Below, piece by piece: positions 35,236 to 43,925 of a DNA stretch of 64,000 nt (the stretch's first letter is position 1; the number at the start of each line of letters is the position of its first letter). Under the pieces are notes generated by a model, which was not told where the DNA came from, did no database searches, and saw only the letters and a list, made by a program, of their open reading frames with translations. Source of the DNA: an uncultured Caulobacterales bacterium (GTDB lineage: Bacteria; Pseudomonadota; Alphaproteobacteria; Caulobacterales; Caulobacteraceae); NCBI GenBank assembly GCA_903858685.1, contig CAIOJR010000084.1:1-64000 (forward strand), in the 5' to 3' direction. The translations under genes and the position numbers were made by a program.

Positions 35236-35259
35236 CCTCACCGCATCATGCGGGTGAGG
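35236..35259 (-). promoter_or_regulatory. Palindrome covering the dabB ribosome-binding site
   Basis: CCTCACC (35236-35242) and GGTGAGG (35253-35259) flank GCATCATGC, itself a palindrome, with one unpaired base. In the dabB transcript the GGUGAGG arm lies further upstream and the complementary side carries GAGGGGG ahead of the TTG start, so folding could mask the initiation region. It could equally be a DNA operator. Confidence 0.4.
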
Positions 35260-35310
35260 CGCAGAGGTATCCGACGAGCTTTCCTGATAAAAATTCATTG
35301 TTTGGGAGAT

Positions 35311-35333
35311 TTCGTTCTGTTTTATAGAACGAT
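35311..35333. promoter_or_regulatory. LysR-type operator overlapping the regulator's start
   Basis: CGTTCT (35313-35318) and AGAACG (35326-35331) form an inverted repeat with seven bases between, fitting the T-N11-A LysR box. The AT content rises here (TTTTATA). It ends two bases before the LysR ATG at 35334 and lies about 100 bp upstream of dabB, so it could serve both autoregulation and activation of dabBA. Confidence 0.6.
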
Positions 35334-36239
35334 ATGAAAAGCCTTAACTTCAACCATCTCCGCTATTTCTGGGCTGTCGCACATGAGGGCAGCCTCACAC
35401 GTGCAGCGGCGCGGCTGAACCTGTCTCAGTCCGCCCTATCGGTGCAGATCCAGAAGCTTGAGCACCAGATGGGCCATCCGCTGTTCGAACGAATGGGCAA
35501 GCGGCTTGTCCTGACCGAGGCCGGTCAGATCTCGCTGGACTATGCGGACACCGTGTTTCAGGCCGGCGACGAGCTGATGAGCACGCTTGAAGGGCGGCCT
35601 CTCGCCAGCCGTCAGGTCTTGAGGGTCGGGGCGCTGACCACCCTGTCACGCAATTTCCAGCTTGAGTTCCTGCGCCCTCTGGTCGGTCGCGCTGATGTGG
35701 AGCTGATCGTGCGTTCCGGCGCCACACGCGACCTGCTGGCGCAACTCGAATCCCACGCCATCGATGTGGTGCTGTCCAACAGCGCCGCACAGCGCGACGC
35801 CCGCGCGCCCTTCCGTAATCACCTGCTCGACCAGCAGCCCGTCAGTCTGGTGGGCCGGCCGCGGCCCGGCAAGGCCCCGTTCCGATTCCCGGAGGATCTT
35901 CGCAGCGAGCCGATTCTGCTGCCGAGCCTGGACAGTGACATCCGGGTCGGGTTCGACCGCCTGCTGGAGCTGGCTGGCGTGCGTCCGGTCATTCTGGCGG
36001 AGGTCGACGATATGGCGATGCTGCGCCTCCTGGCCCGCGAGCGCGAAGGCGTCACGCTGGCGCCCCCCATCATCGTCCGCGACGAACTGGCGTCCGGGGT
36101 GCTGGTCGAGCATTGCCGCATCCCGCAGCTGACCGAAAGCTTCTACGCCATCATTCAGAAACGCCGCTTTCCCAACCAGCTTCTGGGCGACCTCATGGCC
36201 AGATATGCGCCCACAGATCATTCCGCGTCTGTTGCGTGA
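35334..36239 (+). CDS. LysR-family regulator, probable controller of dabBA
   Basis: 301 aa. N-terminal winged helix (NHLRYFWAVAHEGSLTRAAARLNLSQSALSVQIQKLE split across about 6-44; NhaR-like start) and a periplasmic-binding-protein-like effector domain. Divergent LysR genes accompany DAB operons in several bacteria, so control of carbon uptake in response to a CO2/bicarbonate-related signal is the natural inference. The ribosome-binding site is poor (no clear Shine-Dalgarno sequence between the operator and the ATG). Confidence 0.88.
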   Translation: MKSLNFNHLRYFWAVAHEGSLTRAAARLNLSQSALSVQIQKLEHQMGHPLFERMGKRLVLTEAGQISLDYADTVFQAGDELMSTLEGRPLASRQVLRVGALTTLSRNFQLEFLRPLVGRADVELIVRSGATRDLLAQLESHAIDVVLSNSAAQRDARAPFRNHLLDQQPVSLVGRPRPGKAPFRFPEDLRSEPILLPSLDSDIRVGFDRLLELAGVRPVILAEVDDMAMLRLLAREREGVTLAPPIIVRDELASGVLVEHCRIPQLTESFYAIIQKRRFPNQLLGDLMARYAPTDHSASVA

Positions 36240-36527
36240 TCAACCGGCGCCAGATCGGACCGTCTCCTTCACCTTGGGGGCCACGACGCTGCGCTGCTTG
36301 GGCTCTGACCTGGGCTTGGGCAGAAGGCGAAAGCGCGTCTGGCACCACGCAAACTCTATGCCCACGTCCAGCAGCGCATCGCCGCGCCCGCAGGGACAGG
36401 CGAACTCCATAACATCGAGAACACGGTAGGTCTCTCCAGCGCGCAAAGGCACCGGTCGGCCGGTCACATGGTTTGGGGCCGCATTTACGCATAGAACCAG
36501 ATCGCCCCGTCCGACTGCGTCGCTCAT
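36240..36527 (-). CDS. Small conserved-type hypothetical protein
   Basis: 95 aa. Contains GDLVLCVNAAPN, an RPVPLRAGETYRVLDV strand pair and a C-P-C-G motif followed by LDVGIEF. The pattern resembles short uncharacterised alphaproteobacterial or phage-related proteins with an SH3-like beta fold. The two-Cys motif could bind metal, but nothing firm can be said. GGGAATGTGAGAC precedes the ATG. It converges with the LysR gene, the two stop codons abutting. Confidence 0.6.
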   Translation of the reverse strand: MSDAVGRGDLVLCVNAAPNHVTGRPVPLRAGETYRVLDVMEFACPCGRGDALLDVGIEFAWCQTRFRLLPKPRSEPKQRSVVAPKVKETVRSGAG

Positions 36528-36677
36528 GTCTCACATTCCCAGAGTTTCCGAAGCCAGAGCTTCGACGACCGGGATTGTACATGAAACGGAGAGAAAACTC
36601 TCACTTTGCAGCAGACAATGCTCACCGCCGAAGCCCCATCCAAGGCCCCGGGCCGCCCTGTAACGGCGGTCGACGGG

Positions 36678-38498
36678 TCAAGCGGCGCGACGACCGGCGT
36701 CGATATTGTCGTCGAGTTCGAAAAGCGCAACCAACTCAGCCAGGCTCTCCGCCTGGGAGGAGAGCGACTTTCCGGCGGCGCTGCATTCTTCGACCATGGC
36801 GGCGTTCTGCTGGGTGATCTGGTCGATCTGGTTGACCGCCCGGTTGACCTCTTCCAGGGACACCGCCTGCTCCTGCGTCGCCGCCGAGATGGCCTTCACC
36901 TCTTGCCCCAGATCATTGACCTGAATGAGAATGCGCTTCAACGCCTCTCCGGTCAGGCCAACCAGCTCCACGCCGGCGTCCACTTCACCCGAAGACTGCT
37001 GGATCAGGCCGCGGATCTCGCGCGCGGCCTCGGCCGAGCGCTGGGCGAGGGCGCGAACCTCGGTGGCCACCACCGCAAATCCTCGACCGGAATCGCCCGC
37101 CCTGGCCGCCTCCACGCCTGCATTGAGGGCCAGAAGGTTTGTCTGGAAGGCAATCTCGTCAATCACCCCGATGATCTGGGCGATTTCACGCGCCGAAGTT
37201 TCGATACGGTTCATGGCGACAATGGTTCTGTCCACCACGTCCGCCGACTGGTCAGCATCGCGTTTTGTTCGCTCCAGAGCACCGAGCGCATTGCGGGCGC
37301 TGTCAGCTGTCGCCGCCACGGTAGAGGTGATTTCGCCCAGAGCCGCGGCTGTTTCCTCCAGTCCCGCTGCCTGATGTTCAACGCGCTGGGACAGGCTTTC
37401 CGTGGCCGCGCTGATTTCACGCGTTTCCGAATTGATGGCGACGGCCCCGTCGGCCACCTGTCCGATCGCCGTCGCAAGCGCGTGGACGGCGGAATTAAAA
37501 TCCTCGCGAATTTGCTCATAGGCCGCTGAAAAAGGCGTGTTGAGCCGATGGGTCAGGCGCCCGGCCGCCAGATTGGAAAGACCCTGCGCCAGGCTCTCCA
37601 CGATTGTCGCCTGCTCATCGGCAAGACGGCGGCGATCCGCCTCGCCTTCGGTTTCAAGTCTGGCGGCGCGCTCACGCTCTTCGCGCGCCTCGCCTTCCAG
37701 TCTGATCTTGTCCAGACCGGCCTGACGAAACACCTGGACAGCCTGCGCCATGGCGCCGATCTCATCGCGGCGGCCCAGGCCCGGCGCTTCGACGCTGAAA
37801 TCGCCTTTGGCGAGGCGCTTCATGGCGCTGGTCATGCCTGCGACCGGCGTTGCGATCGACCGGGTGAGAAGTCCGCCCATGAAGATCGACAGCACGACGC
37901 TGAAGGCGCCGCCGATCATCAGGGCGAGATTGGCCATTGAAATCGACTTCACCTGTGTGGCGGACCGCGTCTGCATCAGGGCGCGCTCAGGATCGGTGAT
38001 GTCTTTCAACACGGCCCTGACCTTGGTCAGACGGCCCGAGGTCAAGAGGCTGGCGGCGGCGGCCTGTTCCTCGCCCGGGGTCTGTCGCTTGGCGATCTGG
38101 GCGGCCTCCTGGTCAGATACTTCGGCTATATTGACTTTCAACGCATCGACCGCGCTCTTCATGGCGGCGGCGTCTTCCAGGTCATTCAGCTCATTGATCT
38201 TTTTTGCCACGCCCTCCTGAAAGCCCTTCAGCCTGGGAAGGAAGCTCGCGTCGCCTGTCGCAACATAGCCACGCACGGCGTTCTGCCCTTCGACAAGGCC
38301 TTCCAGCACCTGGTCCCCGGTGGAAAGAATCAGCAGCCCGCGCTCATTGGCGACGCGTGCATGATCGATGGAGTCGAGGCTGAGCCAGATGGCCCCCGAC
38401 ATCGCCAAACTGCCCGCCACAACGCCGACAAACGCAAATCCAACCTTCTGGCTGATTTTGAAATCTGAAAATCCCGCCACCGACGTCTCCCGCCCCAT
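36678..38498 (-). CDS. Methyl-accepting chemotaxis protein
   Basis: 606 aa. N-terminal transmembrane segment (about 15-37), a helical periplasmic domain of CHASE3 type (about 40-185), a second transmembrane segment (about 195-215), two HAMP-like stretches, and the cytoplasmic signalling domain with the conserved tip [23 protein letters not shown] split over about 500-525. It signals to CheA/CheW. No ligand can be predicted and no che operon is adjacent. The start at 38498 was chosen as the first Met before the first membrane segment; an in-frame ATG at 38591 adds 31 polar residues. Confidence 0.92.
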   Translation of the reverse strand: MGRETSVAGFSDFKISQKVGFAFVGVVAGSLAMSGAIWLSLDSIDHARVANERGLLILSTGDQVLEGLVEGQNAVRGYVATGDASFLPRLKGFQEGVAKKINELNDLEDAAAMKSAVDALKVNIAEVSDQEAAQIAKRQTPGEEQAAAASLLTSGRLTKVRAVLKDITDPERALMQTRSATQVKSISMANLALMIGGAFSVVLSIFMGGLLTRSIATPVAGMTSAMKRLAKGDFSVEAPGLGRRDEIGAMAQAVQVFRQAGLDKIRLEGEAREERERAARLETEGEADRRRLADEQATIVESLAQGLSNLAAGRLTHRLNTPFSAAYEQIREDFNSAVHALATAIGQVADGAVAINSETREISAATESLSQRVEHQAAGLEETAAALGEITSTVAATADSARNALGALERTKRDADQSADVVDRTIVAMNRIETSAREIAQIIGVIDEIAFQTNLLALNAGVEAARAGDSGRGFAVVATEVRALAQRSAEAAREIRGLIQQSSGEVDAGVELVGLTGEALKRILIQVNDLGQEVKAISAATQEQAVSLEEVNRAVNQIDQITQQNAAMVEECSAAGKSLSSQAESLAELVALFELDDNIDAGRRAA

Positions 38499-38898
38499 CT
38501 GCGCCGGTATATCCTGCCAGCACTCACGGTGCTCAAAATGGGTTCCTACAGGTGAATATATAGTTATGTTGAGATCAATTCGCCGTAACAACTCTAGACT
38601 TCGTGCCGAGAATTGGGGAACAAGCTGAGTTGACGTCTGGAGAACGCGTGCACAGTCGTGCAGATCGAAACATCATAAGCGAAGACTTACAATCGGCATG
38701 GCCGACAACATCGACTGGACTGATGCAAGATTCGTGGTCCCGTCGCCCAGTATCCTTTTCGGTGTGAATGATTGGGCGCCGATACGTCAGGTCCTGCCCA
38801 CCCAAACGGCAATGGCCAGATCCTGGGCGGCTGGCCGCTCACAATCCATTGCGGGCGCTGAACCGGCTCAATAAGGTGTGACAGATTCAGGGGGCGTC
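38499..38898. other. Divergent intergenic region, no gene seen
   Basis: 400 bp between the chemoreceptor and the MFS permease starts. The first 100 bp carry short AT-rich stretches (around 38555-38600) likely to include the chemoreceptor promoter. I see no strong inverted repeat, no RNA gene and no open frame with a credible ribosome-binding site. Confidence 0.3.
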
Positions 38899-40158
38899 AT
38901 GGACCAAACACCTTCAGTTGGCCCAGAACCGCCCCCACGCCAGGGACCTCCCGCCTGGGCGCTCGGCCTCGCCACGGCGTGCAATGGCGCGTTCAGCGGC
39001 GTCCTTGTGATCACCATCCCGCAACTGCTGGCGGCTCGCGGCGTCCCCGAACTACAGATCGCGTCCATCTCGGGCCTCAGCTTCCTTCCAGGCGCCTTCA
39101 ACTTCCTCGCCGCGCCCATCCTTGATGTGGGCCTCAGTCGCCGAACCTACGCCATCGGTCTGGCGCTGGGTCTGGCGGCCCTGACAGCGCTCAGTCTCAA
39201 CCTGCTCTCCAATCTTCCCCTGCTCGCCGTGGTCATGTTCCTGGCCAATGTCTGCTACTATCTGTACACGCCCGCTGTTGCCGGCTGGTTCGCCCAGTTG
39301 CTGGCCCGGAATGAAGAACCGATACTGGGGGCGTGGATGTCCGCAGCCAGCGTCGCCAGCTTTGGCTGCTCCTCAGCGGTCGCGATCCTGCTTCTGCGCC
39401 ACCTGCCCTATGAAGTCGGGGTCGCGCTGATGTGTCTTCTGGGCCTTGCGCCCCTGAGCCTGTTCTTCTTCGTCCCGCATGAGCCCATGCCCACCCTGTC
39501 CCTGCGCAACAGCTTCGGCCCGGTCACGCGCAACCTCGCCAGGATCGTCGGTGATCGTCACATCTGGCGGATGATGGCCCTGTTCGCCGTGCCCTGCGCG
39601 ACCTTCTCGCTGACCAATACGCTGAGCGGCATAGGTCGTGACTTCCACGCCTCGGAAGCGTTTGTCGGGCTGATCGGCGGCGTCGGCACAACCCTGGGCG
39701 GGGTGTTCGGCGCGCTGGCGGCGCCCTTGCTGGTCAAGCGATTCCCGCCTTTGACGCTCTATATCGCCATTGGCGTTCTCGGCGGCCTGTTCACGCTCAG
39801 CCTGCTCGTTCCCGCCCGCACGCCGTTCCTCTTCGCCCTGGCCATGGTCGGCGAGAACGTGTTCCAGTCAGCAGCCTTTGCCCTGATCTACGCCCTGGTG
39901 CTGATTTCCATCGGCAGGAACAACCCGATCGCCTCGACACAGTTCGCCCTGATCAACGCCGCTTCGATCATTCCCATCGTCTATATGCCGATGCTGGATG
40001 GTCTGGGCTATGATCGCGGCGGTCTGGCGGGCAATCTGGCGGTGGATGCCGGCGTCAGCCTTGTCGCCTGCCTGGTGATGACCCTGTTGTTTGCCAAGCC
40101 CTGGAAGGACACGGTGCGCGCAGAGGACACGACGGCTCCGGAACCGGACGCCGCATAG
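38899..40158 (+). CDS. MFS transporter, AmpG-like
   Basis: 419 aa with 12 predicted hydrophobic segments. N-terminal half has SISGLSFLPGAFNFLAAP split near residues 55-75 and LDVGLSRR, a pattern seen in AmpG-type muropeptide or acetyl-CoA-type permeases. Substrate uncertain. The start at 38899 (MDQTPSVG) has AGGGGGCG directly before it; a GTG at 38878 is the alternative. Single-gene unit. Confidence 0.8.
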   Translation: MDQTPSVGPEPPPRQGPPAWALGLATACNGAFSGVLVITIPQLLAARGVPELQIASISGLSFLPGAFNFLAAPILDVGLSRRTYAIGLALGLAALTALSLNLLSNLPLLAVVMFLANVCYYLYTPAVAGWFAQLLARNEEPILGAWMSAASVASFGCSSAVAILLLRHLPYEVGVALMCLLGLAPLSLFFFVPHEPMPTLSLRNSFGPVTRNLARIVGDRHIWRMMALFAVPCATFSLTNTLSGIGRDFHASEAFVGLIGGVGTTLGGVFGALAAPLLVKRFPPLTLYIAIGVLGGLFTLSLLVPARTPFLFALAMVGENVFQSAAFALIYALVLISIGRNNPIASTQFALINAASIIPIVYMPMLDGLGYDRGGLAGNLAVDAGVSLVACLVMTLLFAKPWKDTVRAEDTTAPEPDAA

Positions 40159-40406
40159 GCCTTATCCCGACAGACTCAAATCCGAAGACGCCCGTTCATG
40201 ACCGTGACAGTGGAAAGCGGCAAGGTTGCACCCCGACCGAACCGGCCAGATTTCCAGGACAATTGAGACGTCGCTGCGATCCGACTTCGCAAGGTCCTTC
40301 TTCGGACCGGTTTGATCTGCCTCGTCAGTGCAGCAGCTTTAACGGAATTTTTCGCATCCAGCGGCATACTCGGACTCAAGGCTCACGCAAGATCACCGAG
40401 AACAAT

Positions 40407-41186
40407 ATGACCGACACATCCAGGAAGTGTGACGGCTGCCGAAAGGGTGACGCGCTGGACTTCAGCTTTTCCATGGCTTTCCAGCCCATCGTCGACCTCC
40501 ACACCGGGAGCGCCTTCGCCTATGAAGCGCTTGTGCGCGGACGCGATGGTCAGTCTGCGCAAAGCGTCCTGGCTCGGGTGACCCCGGCCAACCGATATGC
40601 TTTCGACCAGAAGTGCCGGGTAAAGGCCATCGAGACCGCGGCGGCCGCCGGTCTGCTGGACACTCCGGCGAAACTCTCGATCAACTTCCTGCCAAACGCC
40701 GTATACGAGCCCAAGGCCTGCATCCAGTTGACGCTGCAAACCGCCAAGGCCTGCAATTTTCCGACGGACCGACTGATATTCGAGTTCACTGAAAATGAAG
40801 AAATGGTGGACCCGTCGCACGTCTCCAGGATTGTCGACTGCTACAAGAAGATGGGCTTCGGGACGGCGCTGGACGATTTCGGTGCGGGCTATGCAGGATT
40901 GAACCTGCTCGCCCGGTTCCAGCCTGACATCATCAAGCTGGACATGGAGCTGATCCGGGCGCTGGACGCCAGCCTGCCCAAGCGGCTGATCATAGACGCT
41001 GTCGCGAAATTGTGCGCCAAGCTGGGGATCAGTGTGATCGCAGAGGGCATCGAGACCGATGCTGAATTGAACGCCCTGCGCGAAATCGGCATCCGCTATA
41101 TTCAGGGCTTCCTGTTCGCCAAGCCCGCCTTCGAAGCGATTCCGATGGTTCAGATGTCTGCGCAGGACATGGCCCTGTCGGCCTGA
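40407..41186 (+). CDS. Stand-alone EAL-domain cyclic-di-GMP phosphodiesterase
   Basis: 259 aa. The EAL domain occupies nearly the whole protein: YEALVRG (the EAL motif proper), FTENEEM, ALDDFGAGYAGLN (loop 6 DDFG-x-G), KLDMELI and VIAEGIET. All main catalytic residues for hydrolysing c-di-GMP appear present. A short N-terminal C-x2-C (CDGC) before the domain could be a redox or metal switch. No sensory domain is fused. Start at 40407; the frame is open upstream to 40263 but lacks family-like sequence. Confidence 0.9.
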   Translation: MTDTSRKCDGCRKGDALDFSFSMAFQPIVDLHTGSAFAYEALVRGRDGQSAQSVLARVTPANRYAFDQKCRVKAIETAAAAGLLDTPAKLSINFLPNAVYEPKACIQLTLQTAKACNFPTDRLIFEFTENEEMVDPSHVSRIVDCYKKMGFGTALDDFGAGYAGLNLLARFQPDIIKLDMELIRALDASLPKRLIIDAVAKLCAKLGISVIAEGIETDAELNALREIGIRYIQGFLFAKPAFEAIPMVQMSAQDMALSA

Positions 41187-41304
41187 TGGGGCGATGGGCT
41201 TGATCCTGACATGGGGTCAAAAACGGTGAATACTGGCGTGTCGCAGTTCATGCGCGCGTGGTCGCCAGGGTGCGTCCCCGCCGCCCATCAGACAGAGCCA
41301 TTCG

Positions 41305-42015
41305 ATGAAGCCTCGTCCTCGCATCACTCTGGTCAGCGGTCAGTTGCTCACCGCCCAATGCTGGGCGCCGCAGGTCGCAGCCCTCAGCCGCGACTACGAT
41401 CTGCGACATGCCGACCATAGCCAGGATGACACCATATCGGGGATGGCGGCGCGCCTGCTGGCCCAAAACCCTGAGCCATTCGATCTTGTCGCCCACGCCA
41501 TGGGCGGGTTCGTCGCTTTTGAGGTTCTGCGTCGCAGCCCGGAGCGGGTGCGCAGCCTTGTGCTGATCGCTAGTCTGGCCTCGGCAGACGGCCCCGCCCA
41601 GACGGAGCGGCGACAGGGCTATATCAGACTGGTCGAGGCGGGCAATTTCGCCGGGGTGGTGGAAGAACGCATACCCATTCTGGTCCACCCTGCGAGGCGT
41701 GAAGACGCCCCCCTGCTCTCAACGGTCCGGCAAATGGCGCAGTCCACCGGCCCCGAGGTTTTCCTCGCCCAGCAGCGCGCCATCATGGGACGGATCGACA
41801 GCCGTCCCTTTCTGAAAGACATCGCCTGCCCGGTCCTGCTGATCAGGGGCCGCCAGGATGGCGTCACGACGCAGGATCATCAGGATGAGATCCTTGCCCA
41901 GATTCCCCACGCCCGATTGGAGACGCTGGATCATGCCGGCCACCTGGCGACGCTGGAACGACCGGAGTCTGTGTCGGCGCTGCTCAGCGACTGGTTAGGC
42001 GCGCAGAACAGGTGA
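41305..42015 (+). CDS. Alpha/beta hydrolase-fold protein lacking the nucleophile serine
   Basis: 236 aa. Overall alpha/beta hydrolase layout with acid Asp185 (RGRQDGV) and His213 (DHAGHLATLERP), but the nucleophile elbow reads H-A-M-G-G: residue 65 is Ala (codon GCC at 41497-41499) where Ser, Asp or Cys is expected. RutD-type proteins also have Ala in the elbow, so the protein may be non-hydrolytic, act by a different chemistry, or bind a ligand. No signal peptide. It precedes a VOC-family gene on the same strand by 170 bp. Confidence 0.75.
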   Translation: MKPRPRITLVSGQLLTAQCWAPQVAALSRDYDLRHADHSQDDTISGMAARLLAQNPEPFDLVAHAMGGFVAFEVLRRSPERVRSLVLIASLASADGPAQTERRQGYIRLVEAGNFAGVVEERIPILVHPARREDAPLLSTVRQMAQSTGPEVFLAQQRAIMGRIDSRPFLKDIACPVLLIRGRQDGVTTQDHQDEILAQIPHARLETLDHAGHLATLERPESVSALLSDWLGAQNR

Positions 42016-42057
42016 GGCGACAGCCAGAACGGCGCTTCTGCCCATCCTGCAATGTCG

Positions 42058-42127
42058 TTGACAACTGCAGCCCCCTGAGAACAGGCTGGGGCGCCGCGGA
42101 GGGATCCAGTGCGGCTGGCGAAGCCGC
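42058..42127 (+). promoter_or_regulatory. Possible promoter and hairpin before the VOC gene
   Basis: TTGACA (42058-42063) is a perfect -35 box; ACAGGC at 17-base spacing is a poor -10. A hairpin GCGGCT-ggcga-AGCCGC (42111-42127) lies about 60 bases before the ATG at 42186, in what would be the leader. Confidence 0.3.
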
Positions 42128-42185
42128 ACCCAGACGAGCTCGCTCTCAGCCCGGACTGAGAATGGTGAAAAGCGGGGAGGCCGTC

Positions 42186-42770
42186 ATGGCGAATGCGGAA
42201 TTCGATATTCGAGGCGTGAACCATCTGGCCCTGGTGTGCCGCGATATGGCCGAAACGGTTCGCTTCTATCGCGATCTGCTTGGCATGCCCCTGATCAAGA
42301 CCATCGACCTGCCAGCCGGCGTCGGGCAGCATTTTTTCTTCGATATCGGCAATGGCGACGCGCTCGCCTTCTTCTGGTTCGCCCAAGCTCCAGCGGCCGT
42401 GCCGGGTGGAAGCGCGCCAAGCCATCTGCCCGGTGAAGGCGACTTTCGCAGCGCCCATGGTTCGATGAACCATATTGCGTTCAATGTCCCCGCCGAGCGC
42501 TTCGATGAATATGTCCAACGTCTGGTGGACAAGGGCGTGAAGATATCCCCCGTGATGAACCACGACAATTCCGTGATGGGGATCAGCCCAGGCGTCACTG
42601 ATGATGTCTTCGTCAGGTCCGTCTATTTCTTTGATCCTGACGGGGTTTGCCTGGAGTTCGCCGCCTGGACCAAACCCTTCGGGCCTGAGGATGTCGCCCA
42701 TGCGCCCATGACCGCCCAGGGCGTGAAGGACGAGACGGTGCTGCCATCGCGGCCCCGCCAACCCGCCTGA
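42186..42770 (+). CDS. VOC-superfamily protein (glyoxalase/extradiol dioxygenase fold)
   Basis: 194 aa. Two beta-alpha-beta3 modules: NHLALVCRDMAETVRFYRD in the first and MNHIAFNVPAERFDEY in the second, ending in FFDPDGVCLEFAAW. Candidate metal ligands are the His in NHLAL, the His in MNHIAF and the Glu in LEF. The family includes extradiol dioxygenases, glyoxalases and resistance proteins. The start at 42186 has GGGGAGG close upstream. It is followed after 18 bp by an alpha/beta hydrolase, a pairing reminiscent of ring cleavage followed by C-C hydrolysis. Confidence 0.82.
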   Translation: MANAEFDIRGVNHLALVCRDMAETVRFYRDLLGMPLIKTIDLPAGVGQHFFFDIGNGDALAFFWFAQAPAAVPGGSAPSHLPGEGDFRSAHGSMNHIAFNVPAERFDEYVQRLVDKGVKISPVMNHDNSVMGISPGVTDDVFVRSVYFFDPDGVCLEFAAWTKPFGPEDVAHAPMTAQGVKDETVLPSRPRQPA

Positions 42771-42788
42771 GGAGGTCCTGGGCGCCCG

Positions 42789-43925
42789 ATGATCCAGAAC
42801 CTTGCCGACCTGTTGACCCGGGTGGACAGCCAGTTCATCGGCCTGCCCTCTCCCACCGCGCCCCGGATCATGGCGGGCGGCCATCCCTGTCAGGGCATCT
42901 ATTGGACGCCGAAAGGCAGACGGCCAAAGGTCGCCTTCATCGCGACCCACTACAATGTCGACTTCTCGGAGCACTATGCCGCACCCTATTTTGCAGCGCG
43001 CGGCTTTGGCTTTCTTGGATGGAACACCCGCTTCCGCGGCTTCGAGGACCAGTTCGTGCTGGAGCACGCCCTGCTCGACATCGGTGTCGGCATGGGCTGG
43101 TTGCGCGAACAGGCGGGCGTCGACACCGTGGTCATCCTGGGCAATTCCGGCGGGGGTTCGCTGATGGGCGCCTATCAGGGCGAGGCCATCGGTCCAACCT
43201 TGCAGGGCGCGCTGACCGGGGCGGCGCGAGACCATTATGAAGCCCTGCCGCCAGCCGACCTCTATGTGTCCCTGAACGCCCACCAGGGACGGCCGGAGGT
43301 CCTGACCGACTGGATGGACGCCTCGGTCATGGATGAGTTCGATCCGGTCGCCACCGATCCTGACCTTGACCCGTTCAATCCGGACAACGGTCCGCCCTAT
43401 TCGCCGGCGTTCATCGTGAAATATCGCGCGGCCCAGCGCGCCCGCAACCAGCGGATCACAGACTGGGCCAAGGCCGAACTGGCGCGCCTGAATGCCGCTG
43501 GCGTTCCAGACCGGATCTTCCCGATGTTCCGCTGCTGGGGCGATTTGAGGATGATGGATCCCGCCATCGACCCGTCCGACCGCACGCCGAACATGTGCTA
43601 TGCGGGCAGACCGGCCATCGCCAACCGCTATCCTTCGATCGGGCGCGCAAACACGATCAAGGCCTGGCTCTCCATGTGGAGTCTTGAGACCTCAAAATGT
43701 CAGGGCCGCCCCCATCTGGAAAAGTTCAACACGCCGTCGCTGGTGGTGCAGGGCACAGCCGACACGGGCGTGTTTCCGCAGGACGCGCGCGACATCTACA
43801 GCTTTATCGGCGCCAGGGACAAGTCGCTGGAACTGATCACTGGCGCTCACTATTTCGAAGACTCCGACACTGTGCGCGAGACCATGGCCTCGCTGGTCGC
43901 CGAATGGGTCAAACAGCGGGTCTAG
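42789..43925 (+). CDS. Alpha/beta hydrolase family protein
   Basis: 378 aa. Nucleophile elbow G-N-S120-G-G within VVILGNSGGGS; late Asp and His in the VVQGTADTGV and ITGAHYFEDSD segments complete a catalytic triad. The long insertion between (about 190-290) forms a cap. No signal peptide. AGGAGG lies about 13 bases before the ATG. Probably in an operon with the VOC gene. The substrate could be an ester or a ring-cleavage product, which sequence alone cannot resolve. Confidence 0.8.
   Translation: MIQNLADLLTRVDSQFIGLPSPTAPRIMAGGHPCQGIYWTPKGRRPKVAFIATHYNVDFSEHYAAPYFAARGFGFLGWNTRFRGFEDQFVLEHALLDIGVGMGWLREQAGVDTVVILGNSGGGSLMGAYQGEAIGPTLQGALTGAARDHYEALPPADLYVSLNAHQGRPEVLTDWMDASVMDEFDPVATDPDLDPFNPDNGPPYSPAFIVKYRAAQRARNQRITDWAKAELARLNAAGVPDRIFPMFRCWGDLRMMDPAIDPSDRTPNMCYAGRPAIANRYPSIGRANTIKAWLSMWSLETSKCQGRPHLEKFNTPSLVVQGTADTGVFPQDARDIYSFIGARDKSLELITGAHYFEDSDTVRETMASLVAEWVKQRV

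Noticed and set aside
33636-35327. A 563-codon open frame on the plus strand, opposite dabB
   Set aside because: It is the antisense of a GC-rich membrane-protein gene; its translation is Arg/Gln/His-rich with no domain or signal, while dabB shows clear family motifs.
41931-43283. A 450-codon minus-strand frame across the VOC and alpha/beta hydrolase genes
   Set aside because: It spans two well-supported genes on the other strand and an intergenic region, and has no recognisable domain.
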